Source of the DNA: Rhodospirillales bacterium
GTDB taxonomy: Bacteria > Pseudomonadota > Alphaproteobacteria > Acetobacterales > Acetobacteraceae
Direction of reading: 5' to 3'
DNA length: 43,360 nucleotides
Assembly: GCA_025352565.1 (NCBI GenBank)
Contig: JANXTF010000053.1
Location: forward strand, 1-43,360
The position numbers were made by a program, and so were the translations under genes. Under the pieces are notes generated by a model. That model was given only the letters and a program-made list of their open reading frames with translations, did no database searches and was not told where the DNA came from. Every line of letters begins with the position of its first letter. The first letter of the stretch is position 1. This document shows, one piece after another, positions 7,537-16,970 of this stretch.

Positions 7537-9726
7537 ATGGCCAAAGCCCTTACCCGCCCCGCCCAACCCGTAACCTTCATCCCCGAACGCCAGCCCGCCA
7601 AGCCGAACACGCGGCGGCTGCGGGTGGTGTCCGATTACGAGCCGGCGGGAGATCAGCCGACGGCGATCCGCATTTTGGTGGGCGGTGTCGAGGCCGGCGA
7701 GCGGGACCAGGTGCTGCTGGGCGTCACCGGCTCGGGCAAGACCTTCACCATGGCCAAGGTGATTGAGGCGGTGCAGAAGCCGACGCTCATTCTGGCCCCG
7801 AACAAGACGCTGGCCGCACAGCTTTATGGGGAGATGAAGTCGTTCTTCCCAGATAACGCGGTGGAATATTTCGTCAGCTATTACGATTACTACCAGCCGG
7901 AAGCCTATGTCCCGCGCACCGACACCTATATCGAAAAAGACTCGCAGATCAACGAGCAGATCGACCGGATGCGCCATGCGGCGACGCAGTCCCTGCTGGA
8001 GCGCAACGACGTCATCATCGTGGCGTCGGTGTCGTGCATCTATGGCATCGGGTCGGTCGAGACCTATTCCAAGATGGTCGTGAAGCTGGAGTTGGGCGGC
8101 AAGATCGACCGGGACAAGATCGCGAAGGCCCTGGTGGAACTGCAGTACCGGCGCAACGACGTGGCGTTCGCGCGGGGCAGCTTCCGCCTGCGGGGCGAGG
8201 TCGTGGACATCTACCCGGCACATTACGAGGACCGCGCCTGGCGCGTCAGCCTGTTCGGCGACGAGATCGAGGCGATCAGCGAGTTCGATCCGCTGACCGG
8301 GGAGATCACGGCCAAGCTCGACGGCATCACGGTCTACGCCAACAGCCATTACGTGACACCGCGCCCGACGCTGGCGCAGGCGGTGCAGGACATCAAGGTG
8401 GAGCTGCGGGAGCGGCTCGCGCAGTTCGTGGCGGAGGGCAAATTGCTGGAGGCAGAGCGGCTGCAACAGCGCTGCACGTTCGACATCGAGATGATGGAGA
8501 CCACCGGCTCGTGCAAGTCGATCGAGAACTACTCGCGCTATCTGTCGGGCCGCCGCCCGGGCGAACCGCCGCCGACCTTGTTCGAATATCTGCCCGAGAA
8601 CGCGCTGCTGATCGTCGATGAAAGCCATGTGACGGTGCCGCAGATCGGCGGCATGGAGCGGGGGGACTACGCGCGCAAATCCATATTGTCGGAGTTCGGG
8701 TTCCGCCTGCCCTCGTGCCTCGATAACCGGCCGCTGAAATTCGAGGAATGGGAGAGCTTTCGGCCGTTGACCCTGTTCGTCAGCGCCACGCCCGGCCCGT
8801 GGGAAATGGAACGCACGCAGGGCGTGTTCGCCGAGCAGGTGATCCGGCCGACCGGGCTGATCGACCCGGTTACGGAGATACGGCCGGTCGAGAGGCAGGT
8901 GGACGACCTGCTGGCGGAATGCCGCCTCGTGGTCGCGCAGGGCGCGCGGGTGCTGATTACCGTGCTGACCAAGCGGATGGCCGAGGACCTGACGGACTAC
9001 CTGACCGAGCAGGGCGTGAAGGTGCGCTATCTGCACTCGGACGTGGACACGCTGGAGCGCATCGAAATCATCCGCGACCTGCGGCTGGGCGTGTTCGATG
9101 CGCTGGTGGGCATCAATCTGCTGCGCGAGGGGCTGGATATCCCGGAATGCGCGCTGGTGGCGATTCTGGATGCCGACAAGGAAGGGTTCCTGCGGTCCAA
9201 GACCAGCCTGGTGCAAACCATCGGGCGGGCCGCGCGCAACGTGGACGGGCGGGTCATCCTGTACGCCGACCGGATGACGGAAAGCCTGCGCTTCGCCATC
9301 GAGGAAACCGAGCGGCGGCGCAACCGGCAGCGGCAATGGAACGAGGACCACGGCATCACGCCGCAATCGATCAAGAACAGGATCGGGCGGGTCCTGGAGA
9401 GCGTGTTCGAGCAGGACTACGTGACGGTTGCGCCGATCAAGGACAGCAAGACCACGGATTTCGTCGGCAAGGACCTGAAGGCGTCGATCGCGGAGCTGGA
9501 GAAGCGGATGCGGAGTGCCGCGGCCGATCTGGAGTTCGAGGAAGCGGGGCGAATGCGCGATGAAATCCGGCGGCTGGAGGCGCTGGAGCTGGGGCTGGAG
9601 CCGCCGCCGACGGCTTCGGCCTCGCTGCGGCCGAGGAAAGACCGGGCGCCGGAGCCGATGGGGCCAGGAGGCGGCGGCTATGATCCGGCGAAACGGCGGG
9701 GCGGGTTCAAGTCGCGGCGGGGGTAA
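7537..9726 (+). CDS. uvrB: Excinuclease ABC subunit B
   Basis: UvrB is the damage-verifying helicase-like subunit of nucleotide excision repair; it accepts DNA from UvrA and recruits UvrC. From the chosen ATG the protein has 729 residues. Walker A GVTGSGKT is at 62-69. The beta-hairpin region that clamps DNA is recognisable ([15 protein letters not shown]), as are LLIVDESHV (motif II), [10 protein letters not shown] (motif III), [12 protein letters not shown] and QTIGRAARN (motif VI). The C-terminal UVR domain that contacts UvrC is [25 protein letters not shown]. The tail is basic and glycine-rich. ATG at 7537 is preferred to an upstream GTG at 7477 that falls inside an inverted repeat. Confidence 0.98.
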   Translation: MAKALTRPAQPVTFIPERQPAKPNTRRLRVVSDYEPAGDQPTAIRILVGGVEAGERDQVLLGVTGSGKTFTMAKVIEAVQKPTLILAPNKTLAAQLYGEMKSFFPDNAVEYFVSYYDYYQPEAYVPRTDTYIEKDSQINEQIDRMRHAATQSLLERNDVIIVASVSCIYGIGSVETYSKMVVKLELGGKIDRDKIAKALVELQYRRNDVAFARGSFRLRGEVVDIYPAHYEDRAWRVSLFGDEIEAISEFDPLTGEITAKLDGITVYANSHYVTPRPTLAQAVQDIKVELRERLAQFVAEGKLLEAERLQQRCTFDIEMMETTGSCKSIENYSRYLSGRRPGEPPPTLFEYLPENALLIVDESHVTVPQIGGMERGDYARKSILSEFGFRLPSCLDNRPLKFEEWESFRPLTLFVSATPGPWEMERTQGVFAEQVIRPTGLIDPVTEIRPVERQVDDLLAECRLVVAQGARVLITVLTKRMAEDLTDYLTEQGVKVRYLHSDVDTLERIEIIRDLRLGVFDALVGINLLREGLDIPECALVAILDADKEGFLRSKTSLVQTIGRAARNVDGRVILYADRMTESLRFAIEETERRRNRQRQWNEDHGITPQSIKNRIGRVLESVFEQDYVTVAPIKDSKTTDFVGKDLKASIAELEKRMRSAAADLEFEEAGRMRDEIRRLEALELGLEPPPTASASLRPRKDRAPEPMGPGGGGYDPAKRRGGFKSRRG

Positions 9727-9779
9727 CGCAACACCTCATTGCAATCGACGATCGGTCCGGGACCTCACGAAGCACCGCC

Positions 9780-11531
9780 TCAAGCCGCCTGCGTCTCCCC
9801 GTGCATCAGCAGCCGCCCCTTGGCGGCGCGTTTGACGGCGTAGAGGGCCGCGTCGGCCTTTTCCAGGACGCCGCTGAGTCCGGTGGGGTCGCTGGGGAAG
9901 GCGCGCGGGTCGGCGTGGTCGGGCCAGAAGGCGGCGCCGAGGCTGCAGCCGATGCGGACGGGGCGGCCACTCACCTCGTAGGGGGCGGCGATGGCGAACA
10001 GCGCGCGCTCGGCGACCGCGCGGGCATCGGCATCGGTGAAGCCGCCGGGCGCGCGCAGGGCCAGCACGAACTCGTCGCCGCCGAGACGGGCCACGATGTC
10101 GTCCTGTCGGATGCTGGCGGCGAAGCGGGCGGCGACCTGGCGGAGCAGGATATCGCCGCCGGCATGGCCCAGCGTGTCGTTGACCGCTTTGAATCCGTCG
10201 AGGTCACCGACGCAGACCAGCAGGCCGGAGCCTTCCGCGCGGGCCTCGGCGACCGCGCGCTGGATGTGCACGCGCATGCCGTTGCGGTTGAGCAGGCCGG
10301 TGAGCGGGTCGTGCAGAGCGAGATCCTGCATCTCGTCCAGCGCCACCTGCTTGCGGGTGAGGGTGGCGACCAGGGCGCGGAGCGAGCCGGAGAGACTGGC
10401 AAACTCGGCCGCGCCCCGGATGAGCGGGATCTCGATGTCGTCTCCCTGGCGAAGCCGCTCGGCGGCGACGGCGATGCGGCGCAAAGGCGCCGTGATCCAG
10501 CCGGCGAGCAGCCAGCCGATGACCGCGAAGACGGCGGCCAGCACGGCGCCCACCAGCAGGATGGAGCGGCGCAGATCGTAGGCCGGCGCGAAGGCGGTAT
10601 CGAGCTTTTCGCGGATCAGCACCGACCATTTCATCTCCTGCGAGCCGGGGCCGGGGAAGCGGCCCTCGCCCGCGGCGAAGCTGGCGCCGGTGAGAAATCC
10701 GCCGGCCGCAAAGCCGCCGATGGCAGGCCAGGGCTCGACGGAGTTGCCGTAGAACCCGGCACGGGCGCGGTTGCTGACCTGAAGGGGCAGTTTCTGCCCG
10801 ACGGTGTTGGACGGGCCGATCAGCACCGTGTCCTGCGCGCTGACGATGAACAGCTGGCCCGGCACGTTGCCCCGGGCGTCCTTCGACAGCAGCGGACCGG
10901 CGAGCGAGCGGATCCAGTCCCATGGCAGCTGCGCCACGATCAGGCCGGCCACCGTGCCGTCGGTCGCAAGGATCGGGTGGGTGACGTCGATGAGCCGGGG
11001 CACATCGGGCTCGGAGCCCTCGACGGTGGGGGTGGCGCTCCGGCTGCGCTGGATCTCGCGGGAGGACATGCGTGATGCGATATCGGTGCCGACCGACGCC
11101 GGGTCGGTGGCCGCGATCACCTTGCCCTGCGGGTCGGTGACGCCGATCCACACATAGGCAGGGAAACTGCGCTTGAGTTCAGACACGATCGACTGCACCC
11201 GCAGCACGTCGTTCGATTGCGGGAAAGGCGGGCTGACGGGCGCGACCGGGGTGGCGTTGGCGAAGCTGCGGAGCGGGTCGAGTGCCGCGAGAAGCGTCAG
11301 TTCGCGCGCGCGGGCGCCCATTTCGGTGTTGAGCCGTTCGGCGACGCGCGCGGCGTCGGTGGCGAGCACCTGACCGATGCGCGCGCGCAACTGGTTGACC
11401 GAGGATTCGCCGATCAGGCCGCCAAGGATCGCCGCGACCGCGAAGATGACCACGGCCAGCGCGAGGCCCACGCGGGTGCGCAGGCTGGTCGGGTTCGCGC
11501 GGCGCCAGAAGCGTCGGGATGCAGTGTTCAT
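9780..11531 (-). CDS. Membrane diguanylate cyclase, periplasmic sensor-HAMP-GGDEF
   Basis: A 583-residue protein. Transmembrane helix one is residues 20-42, followed by a periplasmic dCACHE-like ligand sensor of about 280 residues, helix two at about 322-345, a HAMP-like linker (about 346-400) and a GGDEF domain. The active site GGDEF (484-488) is intact. The inhibitory site RxxD (Arg475-Asp478) lies five residues upstream, so product inhibition is likely. No EAL domain is present. The enzyme should make cyclic di-GMP in response to an external signal, controlling motility and biofilm. ATG at 11531 is chosen because GAAGGAAGG lies four bases before it. Monocistronic, convergent with uvrB. Confidence 0.95.
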   Translation of the reverse strand: MNTASRRFWRRANPTSLRTRVGLALAVVIFAVAAILGGLIGESSVNQLRARIGQVLATDAARVAERLNTEMGARARELTLLAALDPLRSFANATPVAPVSPPFPQSNDVLRVQSIVSELKRSFPAYVWIGVTDPQGKVIAATDPASVGTDIASRMSSREIQRSRSATPTVEGSEPDVPRLIDVTHPILATDGTVAGLIVAQLPWDWIRSLAGPLLSKDARGNVPGQLFIVSAQDTVLIGPSNTVGQKLPLQVSNRARAGFYGNSVEPWPAIGGFAAGGFLTGASFAAGEGRFPGPGSQEMKWSVLIREKLDTAFAPAYDLRRSILLVGAVLAAVFAVIGWLLAGWITAPLRRIAVAAERLRQGDDIEIPLIRGAAEFASLSGSLRALVATLTRKQVALDEMQDLALHDPLTGLLNRNGMRVHIQRAVAEARAEGSGLLVCVGDLDGFKAVNDTLGHAGGDILLRQVAARFAASIRQDDIVARLGGDEFVLALRAPGGFTDADARAVAERALFAIAAPYEVSGRPVRIGCSLGAAFWPDHADPRAFPSDPTGLSGVLEKADAALYAVKRAAKGRLLMHGETQAA

Positions 11532-11746
11532 CAAGCCTTCCTTCAGGTTCCGCCGCTCGCCACGCGCGAAGTCGCCACGCATGACGATGCCGGCACCATA
11601 TGACGCGAGTTTCATCCGCGCGCCACGGTCTGGTTGGCCGGCCGGGCTCATATTGACCGTACTAGCGGTTTCGGGAAAGCATCCGCTCTCGTTCCGCCAT
11701 GACATTCAGCGCGCGAGCGCATCTCGGTATCTCGATGGAGCGTCCC

Positions 11747-13273
11747 ATGTTCAACTCTTCTTCACCCGGCTCAGGCTTTCGGCGTGCGGCGTTCGCCGCC
11801 GTGCTTTTGGGCGGCACGGCGTTGGGCGGCCTTGCCGCGATCAACGGTGCCCGTGCCGCGGGCGAGGGCGCCGTGCGGGTGCCAATTGCCGCGATCCAGC
11901 CGGCGGCCCCGGCCCGCGCGCTGCCCGATTTCGCCGACCTCGTGGCGCGCACCAAGCCGGCTGTGGTTTCAATCACCACCGAGATGAGCGCCCCGGCGGC
12001 GGCCAATGACGAAGAGACGCCGGCAACCCCGTTCGGCCGGACCATGCCGCATGGCAGGTCGCAGCCGGTGGAGGCGCGCGGGTCGGGCTTCCTGATCGAT
12101 GCCGGCGGCATCATCGTGACCAACAACCACGTGGTCGAGAACGCGCGCTCGGTGAGCGTGCAGCTGGATGACGGCACCACGCTGGCAGCCAAGGTGATCG
12201 GCCGCGACAAGCGGAGCGACCTCGCGGTGCTGAAGGTGACCGCCGACCACCCGCTCCCCTATGTCGATCTCGGCGACAGCGCGGCCGTGCGGCCGGGCGA
12301 GTGGGTGGTTGCCATGGGCAACCCCTTCGGCCTGGGCGGTTCGGTCACCGCCGGCATCGTGTCGGCCAGCGGGCGCGACATTCATTCCGGCCCCTACGAC
12401 AACTACATCCAGGTCGACGCGCCGATCAACCGGGGCAATTCGGGTGGCCCGCTGTTCACCCAGGACGGCCGTGTGGTGGGGGTGAACACCGCCATCCTGT
12501 CCCCCTCGGGCGGCAGCGTCGGCATCGGCTTCGCCATCCCGTCGGACATGGTGCGGACCGTGGTGGCGCAGCTGCGGCAGAGCGGCCACGTGACCCGGGG
12601 TTACCTGGGCGTCGAGTCTCAGCCGGTGACACCGGAGATGGCGCGGGCGCTCCAACTGGCGCCAGGACATGGCGGCGCGCTGGTCGCCGGCATCGAGGCC
12701 AATTCGCCGGCAGCGAAAGCGGGGTTGCAGCCCGGGGACGTGATCTCGGCGGTGGACGGCCACGCGGTCGAGAGCCCGCGCGACCTGGCGCTGGATGTGT
12801 CGGGGGTGAAGCCGGGCACCGAGACGAAGCTGTCGGTGGTGCGTGACGGCAATGCCCGCATTTTCGCGGTCGCGGTGAGCGAACTGCCGAACGACCGGAC
12901 CGCCGCGCGGGACGAGGGGAGTGCCGAGCCAAAGGGCAAGAGCATCGGGCTGGCCTTGGCGCCGCTCTCGCCGCAGTTGCGCGACCGGCTCTCCCTGCCG
13001 GCTGGTGCCCGTGGCGCCGTGGTGGCGGAGGTGAAGCCGGGCTCCCCGGCCGAGGCGTCCGGCCTGCGGCAGGGCGACGTGGTGATGGGCGTCGGCACCA
13101 AGGCGGTGACCTCGCCCGAGGAGGCGGTGGGCGCGATCCGACAATCCACCCAGGCTGGCCACACGGTCGCCCTGCGCGTCATGCGCGACGGGCACACCGC
13201 CTTCGTGGCGGTCAACCCGGCGGCGGATTCGTCCGGCACCGATCAAGGGGCCGAGCCGGACGCGCAGGGCTAA
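11747..13273 (+). CDS. Periplasmic serine protease, DegP/HtrA family
   Basis: A 508-residue HtrA protease. A hydrophobic N-terminal signal (about residues 12-38, AAINGARAAG at the end) directs it to the periplasm. The trypsin-like domain has the triad His128 (TNNHVV), Asp158 (KRSDLAVL) and Ser232 (RGNSGGP). Two PDZ domains follow (starting near GYLGVESQ and IGLALAPLS). HtrA enzymes degrade or refold misfolded envelope proteins. The ATG at 11747 has GGAG six bases upstream; two earlier in-frame starts at 11699 and 11735 are less well placed. A single gene, convergent with the small hypothetical gene nine bases after its stop. Confidence 0.95.
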   Translation: MFNSSSPGSGFRRAAFAAVLLGGTALGGLAAINGARAAGEGAVRVPIAAIQPAAPARALPDFADLVARTKPAVVSITTEMSAPAAANDEETPATPFGRTMPHGRSQPVEARGSGFLIDAGGIIVTNNHVVENARSVSVQLDDGTTLAAKVIGRDKRSDLAVLKVTADHPLPYVDLGDSAAVRPGEWVVAMGNPFGLGGSVTAGIVSASGRDIHSGPYDNYIQVDAPINRGNSGGPLFTQDGRVVGVNTAILSPSGGSVGIGFAIPSDMVRTVVAQLRQSGHVTRGYLGVESQPVTPEMARALQLAPGHGGALVAGIEANSPAAKAGLQPGDVISAVDGHAVESPRDLALDVSGVKPGTETKLSVVRDGNARIFAVAVSELPNDRTAARDEGSAEPKGKSIGLALAPLSPQLRDRLSLPAGARGAVVAEVKPGSPAEASGLRQGDVVMGVGTKAVTSPEEAVGAIRQSTQAGHTVALRVMRDGHTAFVAVNPAADSSGTDQGAEPDAQG

Positions 13274-13282
13274 CCCGGCCCG

Positions 13283-13522
13283 TTACCCATGGCCGGCCAC
13301 GCCATGGTCAGGAAAGCCTGACAGGGTGGGGCCGGTCGTGCGGACCACGGCGGCGAGCAGTCGGAGCGCGTCTGGCCCGCCCTGATCGGTGAGCCCGCCA
13401 GTCTCCATCTCGCTGGCCAGGGTTTCGGCCTGGCCGGCGATGGTTTCGGCCGCTCGCCGCAACGCCTCCCGCGAGAGGGCGAGCTGCACGTCGTCGGATA
13501 GCGTATCCCAGTCGGGGAGCAT
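13283..13522 (-). CDS. Small hypothetical protein
   Basis: A 79-residue acidic, mostly helical protein starting MLPDWDTLSDDVQLAL, followed by REALRRAAETIAGQAETLASEME and a short hydrophobic stretch LRLLAAVVRTTG. No domain is recognised. The shorter start at 13522 is chosen because AGGGA lies six bases before it; an upstream in-frame start at 13579 would add 19 residues. The codon pattern (GC-rich third positions) looks coding. It stands alone between convergent degP and the next leftward operon. Confidence 0.6.
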   Translation of the reverse strand: MLPDWDTLSDDVQLALSREALRRAAETIAGQAETLASEMETGGLTDQGGPDALRLLAAVVRTTGPTLSGFPDHGVAGHG

Positions 13523-13640
13523 GGCTCGTCCCTGTCTGGCCCTTTTGGCTCCAGAATTTTGCGCCGCGGACGCTGGCACGCGCGGTCAGCGCCGAGAATG
13601 GCTGGAAAAGGTTAACGCCAAATGGCGGCAAGGCTCACGT

Positions 13641-14408
13641 TCAGGTGAATTTCACTCGCACCTGGGCGAGATATTCGAACTGCACCATCACCGCGCACGG
13701 CCCATCGAGCCAGATCGGCGGCGTGACGCTGCCGAGCATGCAGATCTGCCCGGCCTTGAGGCCGCCGAACGCCGCCGCCTCGCGGGACGCGGCGAGCCAG
13801 GCAAGGGCCGCCATCGGGTGGCCCAGCAGGTCGCGCGCGCGACCCTGGCCGCGGGTTTCAGCCCCCACCATGATGCGGCCGGCGAAGCCGGGCAGGTCGT
13901 GGTTGCGCCATGCGCCGGCCTCGCCCAGCACGGCGCCGGCATGGAACACCTGGTCGGCGATCAGCGTCGGGGTGCCGGGCGAGGCTGGATAGCGATTCTC
14001 GACGATCTCGATCGCGGCAAACAGATCGGCCACCGCGTCGGCCGCCTGTTCCTGGGTGCAGGCCCCGGAAGGCAGGTCGCGCGCGAGGCGGATTCCGATC
14101 TCGCACTCGACGCCCAGATTGCGGAAGGCGCTGTAGGGCAGCGTGACGCCGCTCTCGTGCAGGCCGGCCTGCGGCATGAAACCCGCGATCGGGCCGGACA
14201 GGCCGAGATAGTCCTGCATGGTCTTGGAGGTGGCGCCGATCTTGAAGCCGGCCGGCGGGATCGCGCCCATGAGTCCGGCCAGCGCCAGTTGAACAGCGAT
14301 GCCTTGCGCCTCGGTCTGGGGCGCCATGGCGGGGTCGAGATTGTCCCCGGTGCCGGCCGCGCGGGCGACCTGGAGGGCGCGCGCGGCCGGTGCCGGGTCG
14401 AAGCTCAC
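13641..14408 (-). CDS. 2-keto-4-pentenoate hydratase-like FAH-fold protein
   Basis: A 255-residue protein of the MhpD/fumarylacetoacetate hydrolase superfamily. Conserved features are GFKIGATSKTMQDYLGLSGP, the metal-binding pair in LGVECEIGIRLARDLP and AAIEIVENRY. Relatives add water to 2-oxopent-4-enoate or decarboxylate 4-oxalocrotonate in meta-cleavage of aromatics, but no other meta-cleavage genes adjoin. The start is GTG at 14408 and overlaps the stop of the upstream RNA methyltransferase gene by four bases (GTGA), so the two are probably co-translated. Confidence 0.87.
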   Translation of the reverse strand: MSFDPAPAARALQVARAAGTGDNLDPAMAPQTEAQGIAVQLALAGLMGAIPPAGFKIGATSKTMQDYLGLSGPIAGFMPQAGLHESGVTLPYSAFRNLGVECEIGIRLARDLPSGACTQEQAADAVADLFAAIEIVENRYPASPGTPTLIADQVFHAGAVLGEAGAWRNHDLPGFAGRIMVGAETRGQGRARDLLGHPMAALAWLAASREAAAFGGLKAGQICMLGSVTPPIWLDGPCAVMVQFEYLAQVRVKFT

Positions 14409-15514
14409 GGCCTGCGCGCCAGTTCGTAAAGCGCCACGGTGGCGGCGGCCGACACGTTGAGGCTGTCGATGCCGGCGCTCCGGTCGCCCCCGCGCGAGGC
14501 GTTCGGCATGTGGATGCCGGCGATCTCGTCGCAGGTGTCACGCGTGAGGCGGCGCAGCCCCTCGCCCTCGCTACCAAGCACGATGACGACACGGCGCTCG
14601 GCGAGCGCCCCGCCGGAGAGCGGCGCGCCGCCGGAATCGAGCCCGATGCACCAGCACCCGGCGGCCTTCAGCGCGATGAGGGTGCGGGCGATGTTGACGG
14701 CGCGCAGCAGCGGCACGGTTTCCAGGGCGCCTGAGGCAGCCTTGGCCAGCGCCCCGGTTTCCTCCGGCGCGTTACGTTCCTGCGTGATGACGCAAGCAGC
14801 GCCAAACACGGCGGCCGAGCGCAAGATGGCGCCGACATTGCGCGGGTCCGCCACCTGATCGAGCACCAGCACCGGGCCCGGACGCTCCAGCACCTGGGCA
14901 AGCGAGGGGGACGCCAGCGGATCGGCCAGGAGGGCGGCGCCCTGATGAACCGCGTCGCGGCCGAGCAGATGGTCGATCCGGCCGCGCTCGGTGCGCTCGA
15001 CGGCGATGGCCCACGGCTTGGGGAGACGGGCGGCGAGCGCGGTTTCGGCCTCCTCGGTCAGCAGCAAGCGGCGCAGCCGGCGCTGAGGGTTGGCAAGCGC
15101 CGCCGCCACGGCATGCTGGCCATAGAGCCAGATGGTGCCGCGCGGGGCATCGGGCGTGACCCGGGGCTGGGCGGGCGGACGGTATTCGGAGCGCACCGGA
15201 CGCTGGGCCTCGACGCGGGCCGCCTCTGGCTTGGGTGCGATCGAGAGTCGCGTGGCGCTGGGGGCCGGAGTTTCGGGACGTTCCTCGCGGCCGCCTTTGG
15301 CGCGCTGGTCGCGCCCGGAGGAGCGGCTGGAACCGAAGCCGACTTTCGCCCCAAAGGCCGGTTTGGCCCCGAAGGCTGGCCTGGCCCCGAAGGCCGGTTT
15401 GGACCCGAAGGCTGGCTTGGACCCGAACGTGGATTTACCACCTGTGGCGTCAGGGCGGCGGGGACCTCCGCTCGAGGGGCGGGGACCGGAATTTCTGTCA
15501 TGCGGCGGCTTCAT
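14405..15514 (-). CDS. TrmH-family (SpoU) RNA 2'-O-methyltransferase, RlmB-like
   Basis: The C-terminal 240 residues form a SpoU methyltransferase. It has a substrate-binding domain beginning WLYGQHAVAAAL and the three SAM-knot motifs DPRNVGAILRSA, IVLGSEGEGLRRL and SLNVSAAATVALYE. RlmB methylates the 2'-OH of G2251 of 23S rRNA; YacO/TrmH relatives act on tRNA, so RlmB is the likely but not certain identity. The first 130 residues are low-complexity and basic, including six repeats of a seven-residue PAFGxKx unit. The start is uncertain: ATG at 15514 is chosen, while an ATG at 15565 would add 17 residues; neither has a strong ribosome site. Confidence 0.9.
   Translation of the reverse strand: MKPPHDRNSGPRPSSGGPRRPDATGGKSTFGSKPAFGSKPAFGARPAFGAKPAFGAKVGFGSSRSSGRDQRAKGGREERPETPAPSATRLSIAPKPEAARVEAQRPVRSEYRPPAQPRVTPDAPRGTIWLYGQHAVAAALANPQRRLRRLLLTEEAETALAARLPKPWAIAVERTERGRIDHLLGRDAVHQGAALLADPLASPSLAQVLERPGPVLVLDQVADPRNVGAILRSAAVFGAACVITQERNAPEETGALAKAASGALETVPLLRAVNIARTLIALKAAGCWCIGLDSGGAPLSGGALAERRVVIVLGSEGEGLRRLTRDTCDEIAGIHMPNASRGGDRSAGIDSLNVSAAATVALYELARRP
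15325..15450 (-). repeat. 21-bp tandem repeat in the N-terminus of the RNA methyltransferase
   Basis: A 21-bp unit repeats about six times and encodes the seven-residue motif PAFGSK / PAFGAR / PAFGAK followed by a variable residue. Copies differ by single bases. The repeat lies wholly in the disordered extension preceding the substrate-binding domain, so its copy number could vary without harming the catalytic fold. Confidence 0.75.
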
Positions 15515-15633
15515 GCGCGCCGGTATATCCGCGTGGACCGCCAGCACCAAATGGCGCGGTGCCACGCGGTTGACATCGGACCCGCCGAGGCGGTAATCGC
15601 CCCGCCACGCCCGACGGTCGAAGCTGGGCGTCT

Positions 15634-15720
15634 GGAGGGGTGCCCGAGTGGCTAAAGGGGGCGGACTGTAAATCCGCTGCTGTAATGGCTACGTTGGTTC
15701 GAATCCAACCCCCTCCACCA
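15634..15720 (+). tRNA. tRNA-Tyr (GTA)
   Basis: The acceptor stem GGAGGGG pairs with CCCCTCC, followed by A and an encoded CCA at 15718-15720. The anticodon stem GCGGA/TCCGC encloses loop CTGTAAA with anticodon GTA at 15668-15670. A long variable arm and the T arm GTTGG-TTCGAAT-CCAAC follow, as expected for a class II tRNA-Tyr. The gene is 87 bases long. It sits immediately before a broken HsdR gene and the catabolic island. Confidence 0.97.
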
Positions 15721-15766
15721 GCGGCCAAACCCCACGCTTCCTCGCGCGCGCGTAGTTGTTGCGAAA

Positions 15767-16108
15767 CTATGCCCGGCTCAAGGTTGGACAACGCCGCGCG
15801 CATATCGCTGGCGTGTTGTTGAAGTGGGCGAGGATCTCCCGCCAGGAACTGTCGGCGCGGACGCTGCCGCGATGGCATTCATCGACGGTGATCAGCTCGA
15901 AGAAGTCGGGCGGGAATTCGCGATAGGGTCCGGGGCGACGTTCGTCCTCGGCGATGGTCTGATAAATGGCGAAATAAATGTCGTGGCCGAGGCTTACCTC
16001 GCCATTCCCGATCATGAAGCGGCCCAGGCCGAACGGCGCGAAATCCCGCGCCATCGGGCACGCCCATGGCACTGCATGCCGCGCCTCCAGGGACGGGGGG
16101 AGGGTCAC
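15767..16108 (-). pseudogene. Fragment of type I restriction enzyme R subunit (HsdR, EcoEI-like)
   Basis: About 60 residues match the helicase core of HsdR: a segment DIYFAIYQTIAED, then FFELITVDECHRGS (motif II, DECH box) and SSWREILAHF. Full HsdR proteins have around 800-1,100 residues; here only the part around motif II survives. After HF the protein departs from the expected motif III region (normally GLTATP), and nothing before SLGHDIYF resembles Walker A. No hsdM or hsdS lies nearby. It is therefore read as a relic beside tRNA-Tyr, probably left by a lost restriction island. The exact ends of the relic cannot be set from sequence alone. Confidence 0.75.
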
Positions 16109-16186
16109 TCGAGGGCATGGCGGAGGCGGCGTCCGATTCGTCGGTCAAGGTAACCGACGGATTTGGGGGGTCCCGGTGCCGATTTG

Positions 16187-16960
16187 CTACATCCGCCCCG
16201 CATCAACTCGAAGCCGATCGCCGGTGATCGACGCTGAAGCATTGCTGACCAGAAAGAGGGCGGCAGCGGCGACCTCGCTGGGTTCGACCCACCGGCGCAA
16301 GGCTGCCTTATCCGTATAGTTCGCGCGGATGATCTCGTCGGCGGACCGGCCTTCCTGCTGGACCCGTGCTGCGATCACCCGCTGCATCAGATTGCCGTTC
16401 ACGGCGCCCGGGCACAGCGCGTTGACACGAATATTGTCGATGCCGACTTCCTGCGCCACGGCTTCGGTAATGCCGATCACCGCAAACTTGCTCGCCGTGT
16501 AAGCGCTGCGCGCGGGATAGCCGCGCAGGCCCATGAGCGAGGACATGTTCACGATCGACCCGCCGCCGCGCCGGCGCATGCGCGGCACCGCATGCTTGAT
16601 GCACAATATGGTGCCACGGACATTGGTGGCCATGGTCTCGTCCCATGCCACCACGTCGAGGTCTTCGGCCTTTGCGACCGGCCCGGTAATCCCCGCGTTG
16701 TTCACCAGGATGTCGAGCCCGCCGAATTCCGCGTCGATCCGGGCGAACAGGGCGGCCACCGATACCTCGTCGGTGACGTCCGCCACAATCGGTCTGGCGC
16801 CCGTGTGGGCGGCCGAGGCCGCGAGGCGCTCCGCCCCGCGGCCGGAGACGACCACGGACGCACCTTCCCGCACGAAGCACGCCGCGATGGCTTCGCCGAT
16901 GCCGGTGCCGCCCCCGGTCACCAGCGCGATCTTGCCCGTGAGGCAGCGTGCCGCGCCCAT
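16187..16960 (-). CDS. Short-chain dehydrogenase/reductase (classical SDR)
   Basis: A 257-residue classical SDR. It has the NAD(P) loop TGGGTGIG near residue 15, DILVNNAGITG, catalytic Ser in NMSSLMG and YTASK as active site. The variant adenosine-binding segment (VVVSGRGAERL) could accept NADP. Likely oxidises or reduces a hydroxyl/keto group of the intermediate handled by the upstream aminotransferase and DapA-like enzymes. ATG at 16960 is chosen because GAAGGG lies properly before it and the upstream gene stops ten bases earlier; a longer start would overlap that gene. Last gene of the leftward dapA-like/aminotransferase/SDR operon. Confidence 0.93.
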   Translation of the reverse strand: MGAARCLTGKIALVTGGGTGIGEAIAACFVREGASVVVSGRGAERLAASAAHTGARPIVADVTDEVSVAALFARIDAEFGGLDILVNNAGITGPVAKAEDLDVVAWDETMATNVRGTILCIKHAVPRMRRRGGGSIVNMSSLMGLRGYPARSAYTASKFAVIGITEAVAQEVGIDNIRVNALCPGAVNGNLMQRVIAARVQQEGRSADEIIRANYTDKAALRRWVEPSEVAAAALFLVSNASASITGDRLRVDAGRM

Positions 16961-16970
16961 GTTCGGCCCT

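Noticed and set aside
7384-9366. 660-codon leftward frame opposite uvrB
   Set aside because: Fully antisense to uvrB, which carries every expected motif; the composition is a reflection of GC-rich third positions.
9727-9779. Terminator between uvrB and the diguanylate cyclase gene
   Set aside because: Only a very short GGTCC/GGACC-type pairing without a T tract is visible, too weak to call.
15767-16108. Functional restriction-modification system
   Set aside because: Only the region around one helicase motif remains; no Walker A, no nuclease domain, no hsdM/hsdS.
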